A stretch of 64,000 nt of DNA from Arabidopsis thaliana (lineage: Eukaryota; Streptophyta; Magnoliopsida; Brassicales; Brassicaceae). This document shows positions 35,984-46,067 of the stretch, piece by piece. The stretch covers positions 11,091,151-11,155,150 of the forward strand of contig NC_003071.7 in assembly GCF_000001735.4 (NCBI RefSeq), written 5' to 3'. Under the pieces are notes generated by a model that saw nothing but the letters and a program-made list of their open reading frames with translations, made no database searches and was not told the DNA's origin. A program made the position numbers and the translations under genes. The stretch's first letter is position 1. Every line of letters starts with the position of its first letter.

Positions 35984-37326
35984 ATGGAGGAAGATGACCT
36001 AAACCCCGCCGGAAAACCTTTGTACAGGCTTTACTTCAAGGGTTTGGTAACCGAGGAAAAAGAGATGTTACTGGCAGGATTCGGGGTTGCAATTTGTGGT
36101 GACAAGGACGATCTGTTGTTTGACTTGAAGGTTTCTATTCATGACCCTACCATTACACTTTTGGAGGTTGAGCTTATAGCATTGAAGAGCGGATTAAATC
36201 AAGCCGTGAGTTTGGGGATCAATCATATCTCAATTTGCTGCGATCATGAATATATTTTCGAATTGGTAAGCTTTCCTTGGCTCACACGTATTTGCTTCAA
36301 TCTCATAATTAATGTTTTTCCTTGAAATATTTTTAGGTCATGGGAATATCCACTCCTAAGCAAGAAAGCATTGCCTTGCTACTGCGTGATGTGCAAGGCA
36401 TCAGAAAATATTTGACTTCTAGCATCCCTGTTATGTTGACTCAAAATCAGTCTAATTTAGCCTACGATTTTGCGATAGAAGCAATCTCTTCTGAGATCAT
36501 CATAGATATTCCTGCTCAGAAAGAAACTTGCAATATATGTTTGAACGATGACATCAATGCTGATCAGATGTTTTCCGTTGATAAAAGTGGTCATATGTGT
36601 TGTTCTGAATGTGTGAAACGACATATAGAGGTGAGACTACTTGAAGGAAGTTTGATAACATGTCCTCATTATCGTTGCAATTCTCTGCTGACTTCTGTTC
36701 GTTGTGGCAACCTTTTAACACCTAAACTAAATAAGATGTGGGAGCAAAAGACTAAAGATGAGTTGATTCCTGTAATGGATAGAGTTTATTGCCCAAACCC
36801 GAGGTGCTCGACTTTAATGTCGGAAACCGAGCTCTCTGGACTTAACATTGGAGTGAGGAGATGCTGTGTAAAATGTGGCGAACCCTTTTGCGTCAAGTGC
36901 AAAGTTTCGTGGCATAATAACTTGTCGTGCGACGAGTACAAGACGTTACATCCAAATCCTACAGAAAACGATGGAAGGCTAAGAGATCTAGCGAATGAGA
37001 AATCGTGGCGTCAATGCAGCAAGTGTAAACACATGATTGAACTTTCTTCTGGATGCATCAGTGTAGTTTGCAGGTATCATCTCTAATTACATCTCTTTTC
37101 GGTTATTTCGAATTTATGTATCAACACAATTTACCTGATAAATGGCAGATGTGGACATACGTTTTGCTACCAATGTGGAGCCGATGCTGGAGATTGCTTT
37201 CATGGTCTTGGCAGAGATGATCTGGATTTGACACAATGTTGTGGTTCGTGCTGCTGTTTTGTTTTCTTTTTGGTGATAATTGCTATTGTGGTTACTATTA
37301 TATTACTCGTAAGACGGTTCTCGTAA
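35984..37326 (+). CDS. RNase H-like / RBR (RING-IBR-RING) protein, upstream paralogue
   Basis: 398 aa in three exons: 35984-36265, 36337-37073, 37149-37326. Residues 10-94 resemble the RNase H-like (RVT_3) fold seen in a plant-specific RBR clade. RING1 spans residues 159-207 (CNICLNDD to CPHYRC), IBR 246-292 (CPNPRC, CCVKCG, FCVKC) and RING2 321-358 (CSKC, CRCG, FCYQCG), as in RBR E3 ubiquitin ligases. The catalytic-type cysteine is Cys334. The RING1 zinc ligand expected in CGH is Ser178 (paralogue has Cys), and the residue two after Cys334 is Ser, not His. Residues 377-394 (FVFFLVIIAIVVTIILLV) form a C-terminal membrane segment followed by RRFS. The frame opens at 35945, but the paralogue aligns from 35984. 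Recalled as At2g26130. May be an impaired ligase. Confidence 0.85.
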
Positions 37327-37662
37327 GACTGTTATAGTATATATATAGGACTAGCAAAAACGGTTTTGATTATTGTTTCTAAGGATTATCATTAAACTTG
37401 GTTTTTCTTATACATGCAAGGATTGGCTTTGAGCAGGAAGTGATTAGAATAGACAATAATAAGTAGAGATTAAAATTTATTGCGCAAGTATTACAAAGCA
37501 GGCTTTAGAGTTTAGTGCAACCTGAAACTGTAAACTAGCCAAACTTCTAAATAACATTAAGAGATTAAAGATCCATTTCGTGGTGAGATTCCGTGTGTGA
37601 GATACGAAATAGATGATTAAATTGACAACAATAACGCATAGGTCACTCTCTATCACTCTCTA
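37327..37662. other. 3' flank of the upstream RBR gene, shared with the downstream copy
   Basis: From about 37420 to 37604 this flank matches 40391-40610 behind the second RBR gene (CTTTGAGCAGGAAG, AAGCAGGCTTTAGA, CCAAACTTCTAAATAACAT, GAGATTCCGTGTGT). It marks the extent of the tandem duplication. Confidence 0.8.
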
Positions 37663-38067
37663 CTAGGATTTAACCCGCGGTTTACCGCAGGCAATCGGTT
37701 TATTTGGTTTTTATACTAAATATTTGAATAAATTTGATATCTTAAACTTATAAATAAAAGAATTTAAAACAAGCATAACTAAATAATAATTGAGATTTTT
37801 TCTGGTTGTTATTTAGTGATAAGAGGAATGTGTTTAATTTTTTTTTTTTGTTATTTACTTATTTTTGTTGAACGGTTTAGATTGAAGGGAATTAATTTTA
37901 TTGAACGGTTTAGATTGAATCAGATCATATAAAGTTTAATAGATTGTTAAGACCAAATTACCCTTAATGATTTTGAATAGCAAAGAACAAAATCCAAAAT
38001 TGAAATCAAAATTGAGGTCAAATTAGACAAAATTTTAATTTGTACTTCCCTTTTAATAATAAGAGGA
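37663..38067 (-). mobile_element. Non-autonomous Helitron, 405 bp
   Basis: Read on the minus strand the element begins TCCTCTTATTATTAAAAGGG and ends CCGCGGGTTAAATCCTAG. That gives the 5' TC, the 3' CTAG (CTRR) and, eight nt before it, the GC-rich hairpin CCTGCGG-TAAA-CCGCGGG (one G-T wobble), all hallmarks of Helitrons. It sits between a host A and T, the normal Helitron target, with no target duplication. No coding capacity. It lies between the tandem RBR genes, so it inserted after, or was gained by only one side of, the duplication. Confidence 0.75.
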
Positions 38068-38167
38068 TAATATGATATTCAATAAGTTGATACTTATAAA
38101 TTTTTGAACATGGTGAGATTCTGAACATGGATTTTTTGGTCCAGGTTCCATCAAACATATATCCAAC

Positions 38168-38760
38168 GGGCTGGGCATATGGGTAACCCGTTCGGATTCG
38201 GGTTAAATGGGTAATGGATTTACTACCCAATAGGGTAAAACAGAATTTTCGGTTTCGGTCCGATTCGGGTGCACTCGGGTTCTGGTCGGTTTGGGTAAAG
38301 AGTTTCAAGCCCTAAAAATACCAAAACAAAATGTAAACAGGTATTTTATGTGTAGATAGCGGGTACCAAAAAAACCCTTAAATATTAATAATTTTATAAT
38401 AAATTTAATTAGATTTGAATATATTTTACTATAAACATAACAAATAATTTTTAAATAGTTTAGTTGTTTTGGGTATTTAGATCTAAAATTAATTGATATA
38501 TTTAGATTTATAATTTTAATTTTAGATAATTACATTATATTAAGATTAAATATAATTAATATTTTTGATATTAAATTTATGTTCGGGTTTTCGGGTACCC
38601 TATTTGGGTAACGGATAATACCCAGACCGACCCGATACCCATGGGTTTTCTAAAACTCTACCCAATAAAGTAATATCTTAAAACCCTAACCCGCCCCAAC
38701 CCGGTTTTTTCGGTTCGGGTATCGGGTTGGGTATCAGGTCCGGGTTTTTCGCCCAGCCCT
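38168..38760. mobile_element. Non-autonomous hAT-type element, about 590 bp
   Basis: Ends are GGGCTGGGCATATGGGTAAC and, inverted, GGGTTTTTCGCCCAGCCC. Flanks are TATCCAAC on the left (38160-38167) and AATCCAAC on the right (38761-38768), an 8-bp target duplication with one mismatch, as hAT elements make. The subterminal regions are full of GGGTTCGGGTA and its complement, and the core is AT-rich and noncoding. Confidence 0.75.
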
Positions 38761-38968
38761 AATCCAACCCAAAGATCTCCATGGTAAATAAAAAATTGAA
38801 TCAGGTCATTGTGAAACTCATCCCACATCGATTAGAGATTAAGTGAAAGATTAGAAAGTTTCAAATATACCTTTACACCAACGTGATATTCAATAAGTTG
38901 ATACTTATAATTTTTTACTATTATTGAAACATAAAACGTGACTCCATAGAAAGAAGCTTCAAGTAGAT

Positions 38969-40364
38969 ATGGAAGAGGAAGGCACTCTAGTACGAGCAGA
39001 TAACCTAAAACATGCCGGAACACCATCACCGTCAAAATTCTCGCCGTACAGCCTTTACTTCAAGGGTTTGGTAAGTGAGGAGTCGCCCAAGTTATCAGCA
39101 GAATTTAGGGTTGCGATTTGCGGGTACAAGGATGGTCTGATGTTTCAGATGAAGGGACCGATTCATGACTCAGCCATTACACTTTTAGAGGCTGAGCTGA
39201 TGGCATTGAAGTACGGTTTAAGCGAAGCCGTGACTTTGGGGATCAATCATATCTCAATCTGCTGCGATAACAATCAGATTTTCGAATGGGTAAGTTTCCC
39301 TTGGCCTTCACGTCTTTGCTTCAATCTTATAATTGATGTTTTGCTTTAAATGTTAGGTCATGGGGAGATCCACGCCTCAGGAAGAAAACATTGCCATGCT
39401 AATCCGTGATGTGCAAGGCATCAGAAAACAGTTTACTTCTAGCATCGCTGTTCTGGTGACTCGAAATCAAGTTGAATTTGCCTATAAAGTTGCAATGGAA
39501 GCAATATGTTTTAAGACCAAGATAGCCTTCTCTGTTTCATCCGGTAAAGATAGATGTGCCTGCTCTGTTTCATCCGAAAAAGACTTGCACTATCTGTTTC
39601 GACGATGACATCAATGCTGATATGATGTTTTATATTGATCAATGTGGTCATATGTTTTGTTCCGAATGTGTGAAACGACATATTGAGGTGAGTCTACTTC
39701 AGGGAAGTTTGATAACATGTCCTAGTTATAGGTGCAAATCTAAGCTGACTTATGGAAGTTGTGTTAATATTTTGACACCTAAAGTAAAAGAGATGTGGAT
39801 ACAAAGGATGGGAGAGGATTCGATTCCTGTAACGGATAGAGTTTATTGCCCAAACCCGACGTGCTCAGCTTTAATGTCAGTAACCGAGCTCGATCAACTC
39901 ACAGGAAGTAAGAGATGCTGTGTCAAATGCGGTGAATCCTTTTGCATCAAGTGCAAAGTTCCGTGGCATGATAACTTGTCGTGCAAACGTTACAAAAAGT
40001 TGCATTCAAATCGTACAACAAACGATAAACAGCTTAACGAACTAGCAAATCAGGAAAGTTGGCGTCAATGCAGCAAGTGTAAACATATGATTGAACTTAC
40101 TCAAGGATGCGTCCGCGTAATTTGCAGGTATCATCTCTAATCACATCTCTTTTCGAATTTCTTTTGTTTCGAATTGTATGATCACAAGTTACTTTATAAA
40201 TTGGCAGATGTGGACATGAGTTTTGCTATGGATGTGGAGCTGATGCTGGATGTTGCTCTCATGGTCATGTACCGTATTTTTCAGTTGAACGTCGAGAGCC
40301 AGAAGTCCAAGCACTAGTGTTAATCGGTGTTGTTGTTGTTACTATGATATTCTTCTTTAGATAG
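38969..40364 (+). CDS. RNase H-like / RBR protein, downstream paralogue (frame needs an extra intron)
   Basis: Tandem copy of the preceding gene. Exons: 38969-39289, 39357-39488, 39583-40127, 40208-40364, giving 384 aa. Without the intron 39489-39582 the frame breaks, because a partial duplication around AAGATAG and CTCTGTTTCATCCG (28 nt longer than one unit) shifts the reading before RING1. Splicing AAA|GTTGCA to AAAAG|ACTTGC restores it exactly (FAYK|TCTICFDDD). RING1 is complete here (Cys153, Cys156, Cys172, His174). IBR and RING2 follow; catalytic-type Cys327 is present, with Arg329 where most RBR ligases have His. The tail LVLIGVVVVTMIFFF is a likely membrane anchor. The start has an upstream in-frame stop, which supports 38969. 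Recalled as At2g26135. Confidence 0.78.
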
Positions 40365-40788
40365 TTTAATCAGTGCACGTAGTTTAATAAGGACTTGCTT
40401 TGAGCAGGAAGCGATTAGACTAGAGTTAGACCAATAACAAGAGACTATAAAATTTATTGCATTGAGTCTTACAAGCAGGCTTTAGAATTTAGTGTAACCT
40501 GAAACTGTACGAGCCAAACTTCTAAATAACATCCCACGAGATTCCGAAAACATTTAGAGAAAAAGTGAACACATACCATTTCGCAGCGAGATTCCGTGTG
40601 TACGAGATAGAGATAGAGAAAAACCTGAGATGTTAATCTCATTGTCCTAAGCTTAATGCTCTTAACCCTCACCAGCCTCTCACTGATTCTAAAAACTCTC
40701 AAAATAAAGAGTTATTCCCAATTCAATTACCCCAACATACACAAATACATGAAAACGCCTTCTCTACCAAACGCTAGCTCCTTTATTT
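40365..40788. other. Convergent 3' region of the second RBR gene and FTSH4
   Basis: Holds the duplicated RBR 3' flank up to about 40610 and then the 3' UTR of FTSH4, which is transcribed toward it. No separate gene. Confidence 0.55.
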
Positions 40789-43700
40789 TTACGATACTGG
40801 CGCCATGTCTTTACCTTTGGTTGCGGCTGTTGCAGCTGCTGCGGCGGCGGCGGCTGCAGCTGCGGCAGCTGCTGCGGCTGCTGATGATGCTGAGCTAGGG
40901 GTTGATGGAGGAACCGGGTTGCTTTGCTTTGTAACCACTTCTTGACGCTTTTGCAGCAGTGGAGAGTTGAGATCGGTAAGCAATTCTTTAATCTGCTTAC
41001 CGGACAGAGTTTCGTGCTGAAGCAAAGCATTTGCAAGGGCATGAAGCTCTTTGTTGTAAACCGTGAGGATTGTTTTTGCATTGTTATAAGCCTTTTCCAG
41101 AAGTTGTTTCACTTCACTCTCAATGAGAAGCCTTGTCTCGGTGCTCATGCTTTTCCCATTGTCGTCGTAGTTATGTGCCACAAGACCCACCTCTTTGCTC
41201 ATACCGAATTTCGTGACCATTGCTCTCGCGAGTTTGGTTGCCTGCTCAAGATCAGAAGATGCACCCGAAGTTACTTCACTTTCCCCAAAAATCAACTCTT
41301 CGGCTACCCGGCCTCCCATACAAACATCAAGCCTAGCAAGCATCTGTTTCCTAGAAATGCTCGTCTCATCTTTATCTGGTAGTTGAGAAACCATGCCAAG
41401 AGCCATACCACGAGGCACAATGGTTGCTTTGTGGACTGGAAGAGCACCTTCGGTGTGAATGGCAACAAGGGCATGACCACCTTCATGGAAAGCAGTTAGC
41501 TTTCTTGACTCGTCAGATATAACTGCAGATTTCCTCTCACTTCCCATCATGATTCTGTCTTTGGCAAACTCAAGATCAGACATTGTCACATCTTTAGAAC
41601 CGTCCATTGCAGCTTTTAAAGCAGCAACATTGACCAGATTAGCCAAATCAGCGCCAGAAAATCCAGGCGTTCCTCTAGCGATGATCATTAAATCGACATC
41701 TTCAGCCTTAAGTACCTGAAAATGCACAATAAAGACAGCCAACCAACGGTTCAAAATTCATCCCATTGCTGTATTACAAGTCACTGTGCAAAACCTGAGC
41801 TGTCTAGTACATAATTTGAAGTTACCTTTGACATGTGAGACTCCAAAATCTGGCGTCGACCTTCCACGTCTGGGTTAGGTACAACAATATGACGATCAAA
41901 CCTCCCAGGTCTAACCAGGGCCTTATCCAAAGACTCTGGGAAATTTGTTGCTGCGACCACAATAATTCCTTCATTCTGTTTAAACCCATCCAACTCAACG
42001 AGCATCTGGTTCAATGTCATCTTCATGTATTGCTGGTCCTTGGGATTGCGACTTCCTCCAATAGCATCTATTTCATCGATAAATATAATACACGGGGAGC
42101 ACTTCTTTGCAGCACTAAAAAGATCTCTCACTCTTCTGGCTCCAACTCCAACAAACATCTCTTCAAACTCACTACCACTGCAGGAGAAGAAAGGCACTCC
42201 AGCTTCTCCAGCAATAGCTCTAGCAAGCATAGTTTTTCCTGTCCCAGGAGGACCGACAAGCAACACACCCTTAGGAAGCTTTCCTCCCAGACGAGTGAAC
42301 CTCTATAGTAAAGATCAAAAGATGAAAGAGTGAGGCCTAAGAACAAAACAGTACTAACTCTAGAAAAACCTGGCACAGATAATTCAGAGGATAAAGGTCT
42401 ATATGATAACTTCACATGATTTATGCTTTTGAATTTACATCACTAGACAGATTTTATACTTAACTAGAAAAACACTCTAGCACTGTGAATTTACTTTGGG
42501 GTCGCGAAGATAATGCACAATTTCCTCTAGCTCAGCCTTTGCTTCATCAACACCCTTTACATCAGAAAATTTGGTGCTCGAATCCATACTAGGTTGCACT
42601 TCTTCGTGCAAACCAAGTCCTAACATGTATTAAGCATAAATTAATGAGCACAAAGTCATTCAATACAGCTATTGGATCACTGAAGAAAACACAACCAAAC
42701 TCTACCTTTGCCAATTCCTCTGTCCTCGATAAGAGCTCCAATACCAGAAATGAGTAAAAAACCAACTCCAATAGTTCGGATTGTACTCCATAGCTGTTCT
42801 TTAAAGTGAGTCCTTTCTGTGGATATCGTATGGATCGGTGCACTAGCAGTTCCAAGGACACCATCTTTTGTTGGTTTTCCTACGTTTCTAAATGCCCCAA
42901 GACCTCCAAAAGTCTCTTCCTCCCTTGCAACACCAGCAATACCTAAAAGAAAAACAGCAAAACATTTCCCAATATTATATAGAGAAATGGCTCAGAAGCT
43001 GCTAATACAAATATGAAAGCAAGGACACAATCCAAGTATCCATTCAGATTCAAACAAACAGTCTCTCCCTCCTTACCCACCTCTTTGCAATGTTCGAACC
43101 AGCTCACTTTGATCGAGCCTATCAACTTTAACCAATGCCTTAATGTATTCCGATAACGCAGAGGCATTCGCATGCAAAGAAGGTTGGCTTTCAAACATTC
43201 TGATAACAGCCTCAGGATCATTTCTTCGAATAAGTTCTCTCAGATGTGCAACCTCATTAACTTCTTCTCTATCACGGACTCTGCGAGCAAAGCTACCAAC
43301 ATAACTCGATTGAAACCTCGTTCGCGGTAAAGAAGCTCCACCACCACCCACAGCTATAGATAAAATAAAACCAATTTACATCAAAAACACTTCTAAAACA
43401 ACAAGAACAACTCATAAACGGAATCAGAATTTACCTCCAGTAACTCCCACTCTAGGAAAAGAGGAGTAAGCTCTAACAAGTAAGCTTCTTAAACTGCTCA
43501 ATTCCCTTTCATGACTCGAAACCTGTCATCGGTGAAGAGAATCAATACAGATGAAGTTAATTACTAATCCCAAACTCAAAATGACACTAGACAACACATG
43601 AAAACATTTTGATAAAAGTGAATACTTTTACCCATTTTGAATCAAAAAAATTGAAACTTTTTATACCAATTTCAAAATTAGGTGACTTGGGTAGTCAAAT

Positions 43701-43976
43701 AAATCAAATGACAATATCACAGAGACAATCTAGAATCCTAAAAGACAACATTTTGAGGGCAGAGAAGAATTTGAGCTTCTAGGGTTTGAAAAATATCATC
43801 TTTAGCTTATGAATCACAAAGATCTTGATAAAACCCATCAGAAATTATTATCTAATTAGATCAAATCCACTACAGTATCAAACCAAAGTCGAAACCTTTT
43901 TCGTATTAAAAATTGGATAAAGGGGAAAAGAGAAAAATGAAACAAAAACCTTGGTGATGATGCGCCTCCAAGCCAT
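40789..43976 (-). CDS. FTSH4: FTSH4, mitochondrial i-AAA protease
   Basis: 717-aa ATP-dependent zinc metalloprotease of the mitochondrial inner membrane, with the catalytic side in the intermembrane space; it degrades unassembled or oxidised membrane proteins. Seven exons: 43950-43976, 43435-43522, 43081-43353, 42706-42942, 42495-42619, 41826-42302, 40789-41715. A basic presequence (MAWRRIITK) is followed by one transmembrane segment (about 178-197, [18 protein letters not shown]). AAA motifs are Walker A GPPGTGKT at 267-274, Walker [14 protein letters not shown] and [23 protein letters not shown]. The protease zinc site is HEGGH at 486-490. The C-terminus carries a long alanine run encoded by GCN repeats before [11 protein letters not shown]. 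Divergent from HSFA2 across about 730 bp. Recalled as At2g26140. Confidence 0.97.
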
Positions 43977-44384
43977 CAATCAAATCTCTCCTTCACGATA
44001 TCTTAAAAATTGGTGTTAATGTCTGATAAATCGAAGTTCCTCGATCTATATCGGAAACAAAAGACTTCTTCGTTGTGTTTGGGGAAGAACCGTTCTAATC
44101 TTATTCCCTAAAGTCTTAAAAACACTAAATTACACGTGAGAGACCTGTTTGGTTATCGGGTGAGAGAAAAATTGTGCAGCAGGTGGAGACACGCACGAGA
44201 TATGTAGGTCGCCTCTTAAGTACATAAATACCCTTGGACATACCCAATAATTCATTTTAGTAGGCTTTTTCTGGCGGCCCACATTAAAAAGAAGGACCTA
44301 GAACATAAATTGGCATCGTTAGAAATGGGCTTAAGTAAAGGCCCATATGATATATATATAAAAAAAGAGATTCTAGATTAGTAA
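43977..44384. promoter_or_regulatory. Divergent FTSH4/HSFA2 promoter region, FTSH4 side
   Basis: Leader and promoter of FTSH4 (transcribed leftward). GGCCCA/TGGGCT motifs at about 44276, 44327 and 44340 resemble site II elements of nuclear genes for mitochondrial proteins. An AT run precedes the heat-shock elements at 44385. Confidence 0.5.
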
Positions 44385-44508
44385 CGAAGTTTCTGGAACA
44401 TTGTCTTGTCTTGTCGCCACGTGCTCACATAAATGTCAAAGAAGCTTCAATACAGTGAAATGATCTTGTCTTGTCTCTAGAACCTTCTCTTCTCTCCCCT
44501 TATAATTT
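44385..44508 (+). promoter_or_regulatory. HSFA2 promoter: heat-shock elements, G-box, TATA box
   Basis: A three-unit heat-shock element GAAgtTTCtgGAA occupies 44386-44398. Two-unit elements GAAgcTTC (44441-44448) and GAAccTTC (44480-44487, preceded by TCT) follow. A CACGTG G-box lies at 44418-44423, and a TATA-like TTATAATTT at 44500-44508. This arrangement agrees with strong heat and high-light induction of HSFA2 by class A1 HSFs. It is shared upstream DNA with FTSH4, so effects on that gene are conceivable. Confidence 0.75.
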
Positions 44509-44681
44509 CATTTCTCTCTCCTCCACGCCTCAATCTCTCAACTCAAAACTCAACATTTTCTGAAGAAAGTCGCAAACTTTACCCAAAACCCAGTTTCTAA
44601 TTTTAGCAACAAAATCAAAAATATCTACTTTTGTTTCTCGAAAGTTACGAAATTCATACAATCTAGCTTATCTCTGAGCTT

Positions 44682-44696
44682 ATGGATTTGAGATAA
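44682..44696 (+). other. Minimal uORF in the HSFA2 leader
   Basis: ATG GAT TTG AGA TAA encodes MDLR and ends 9 nt before the HSFA2 ATG. It lies downstream of the probable start site, so it should be in the mRNA. So short a gap gives little room for reinitiation at the HSFA2 start; use would rely on leaky scanning. Confidence 0.6.
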
Positions 44697-44705
44697 ACAA
44701 CGAAA

Positions 44706-46067
44706 ATGGAAGAACTGAAAGTGGAAATGGAGGAAGAAACGGTGACGTTTACTGGTTCTGTAGCGGCTTCTTCATCTGTAGGATCCTCTTCCTCTCCTAG
44801 ACCAATGGAAGGGCTTAACGAAACAGGGCCACCACCGTTTCTGACTAAGACTTACGAAATGGTGGAAGATCCGGCGACGGACACGGTGGTTTCTTGGAGT
44901 AATGGTCGTAACAGCTTTGTGGTGTGGGATTCTCATAAGTTCTCAACAACTCTCCTTCCACGTTACTTCAAGCATAGCAATTTCTCAAGTTTTATTCGTC
45001 AGCTCAATACTTATGTAAGTACCTCTTTGCTTCCTTATATCTACTTAGTCTTGTTTCTGTTTTTGTTTCTAATTTTTAATTTTGGATTTCTTTAGATGGG
45101 TTTCCTATGAGTCTTCAGCTATAAAGGTTAGTTCTTTAAGCTTTTAAGTGGCTAAATTGAAATTAGATGCATTGAGATTTTGGTCATATGTTAAGAGAAT
45201 CATTTAACATAAACTCTGTTCAATCCTCTGTTTCTGAAGTTCAAAATGTGTTTGGTAGTAAAAACAGAATCTTGGAATGATAAGTAAGGACTCTGCCTCA
45301 AGTTCAGTAGCTGATGAAACTTGTTTTGGTGATTGCAGGGATTCAGAAAGATTGATCCAGATAGATGGGAATTTGCAAATGAAGGGTTTTTAGCAGGACA
45401 AAAGCATCTCTTGAAGAACATCAAAAGAAGGAGGAACATGGGTTTGCAGAATGTGAATCAGCAAGGATCTGGGATGTCATGTGTTGAGGTTGGGCAATAC
45501 GGTTTCGACGGGGAGGTTGAGAGGTTGAAGAGGGATCATGGTGTGCTTGTAGCTGAGGTAGTTAGGTTGAGGCAACAGCAACACAGCTCCAAGAGTCAAG
45601 TTGCAGCTATGGAGCAACGGTTGCTTGTTACTGAGAAGAGACAGCAGCAGATGATGACGTTCCTTGCCAAGGCGTTGAACAATCCGAACTTTGTTCAGCA
45701 GTTTGCGGTTATGAGTAAAGAGAAGAAGAGTTTGTTTGGTTTGGATGTGGGGAGGAAACGGAGGCTTACTTCTACTCCAAGCTTGGGGACTATGGAGGAG
45801 AATTTGTTACATGATCAAGAGTTTGATAGAATGAAGGATGATATGGAAATGTTGTTCGCTGCAGCAATCGATGATGAGGCGAATAATTCGATGCCTACTA
45901 AGGAGGAACAATGTTTGGAGGCTATGAATGTGATGATGAGAGATGGTAATTTGGAAGCAGCGTTGGATGTGAAAGTGGAAGATTTGGTTGGTTCGCCTTT
46001 GGATTGGGACAGCCAAGATCTACATGACATGGTTGATCAAATGGGTTTTCTTGGTTCGGAACCTTAA
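44706..46067 (+). CDS. HSFA2: HSFA2, heat stress transcription factor A2
   Basis: 345-aa class A2 heat shock factor that amplifies and maintains the heat response. Two exons, 44706-45014 and 45339-46067; the intron interrupts the DNA-binding domain after RQLNTY (residue 103), the conserved HSF position. The DBD covers about 42-135 ([12 protein letters not shown] to LLKNIKRRR, which also supplies the nuclear signal). The oligomerisation region with heptad hydrophobics ([19 protein letters not shown]) follows, then AHA-type activation motifs ([26 protein letters not shown]) and a leucine-rich export signal at the C-terminus. Lys315 in VKVE is a SUMO consensus site. The 324-nt intron is the source of known heat-dependent splice variants. 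Recalled as At2g26150. Confidence 0.97.

Noticed and set aside
40924-42333. Several plus-strand ORFs over 100 aa inside FTSH4
   Set aside because: Reverse-strand shadows of FTSH4 exons; no domains, and the minus frame explains the region fully.
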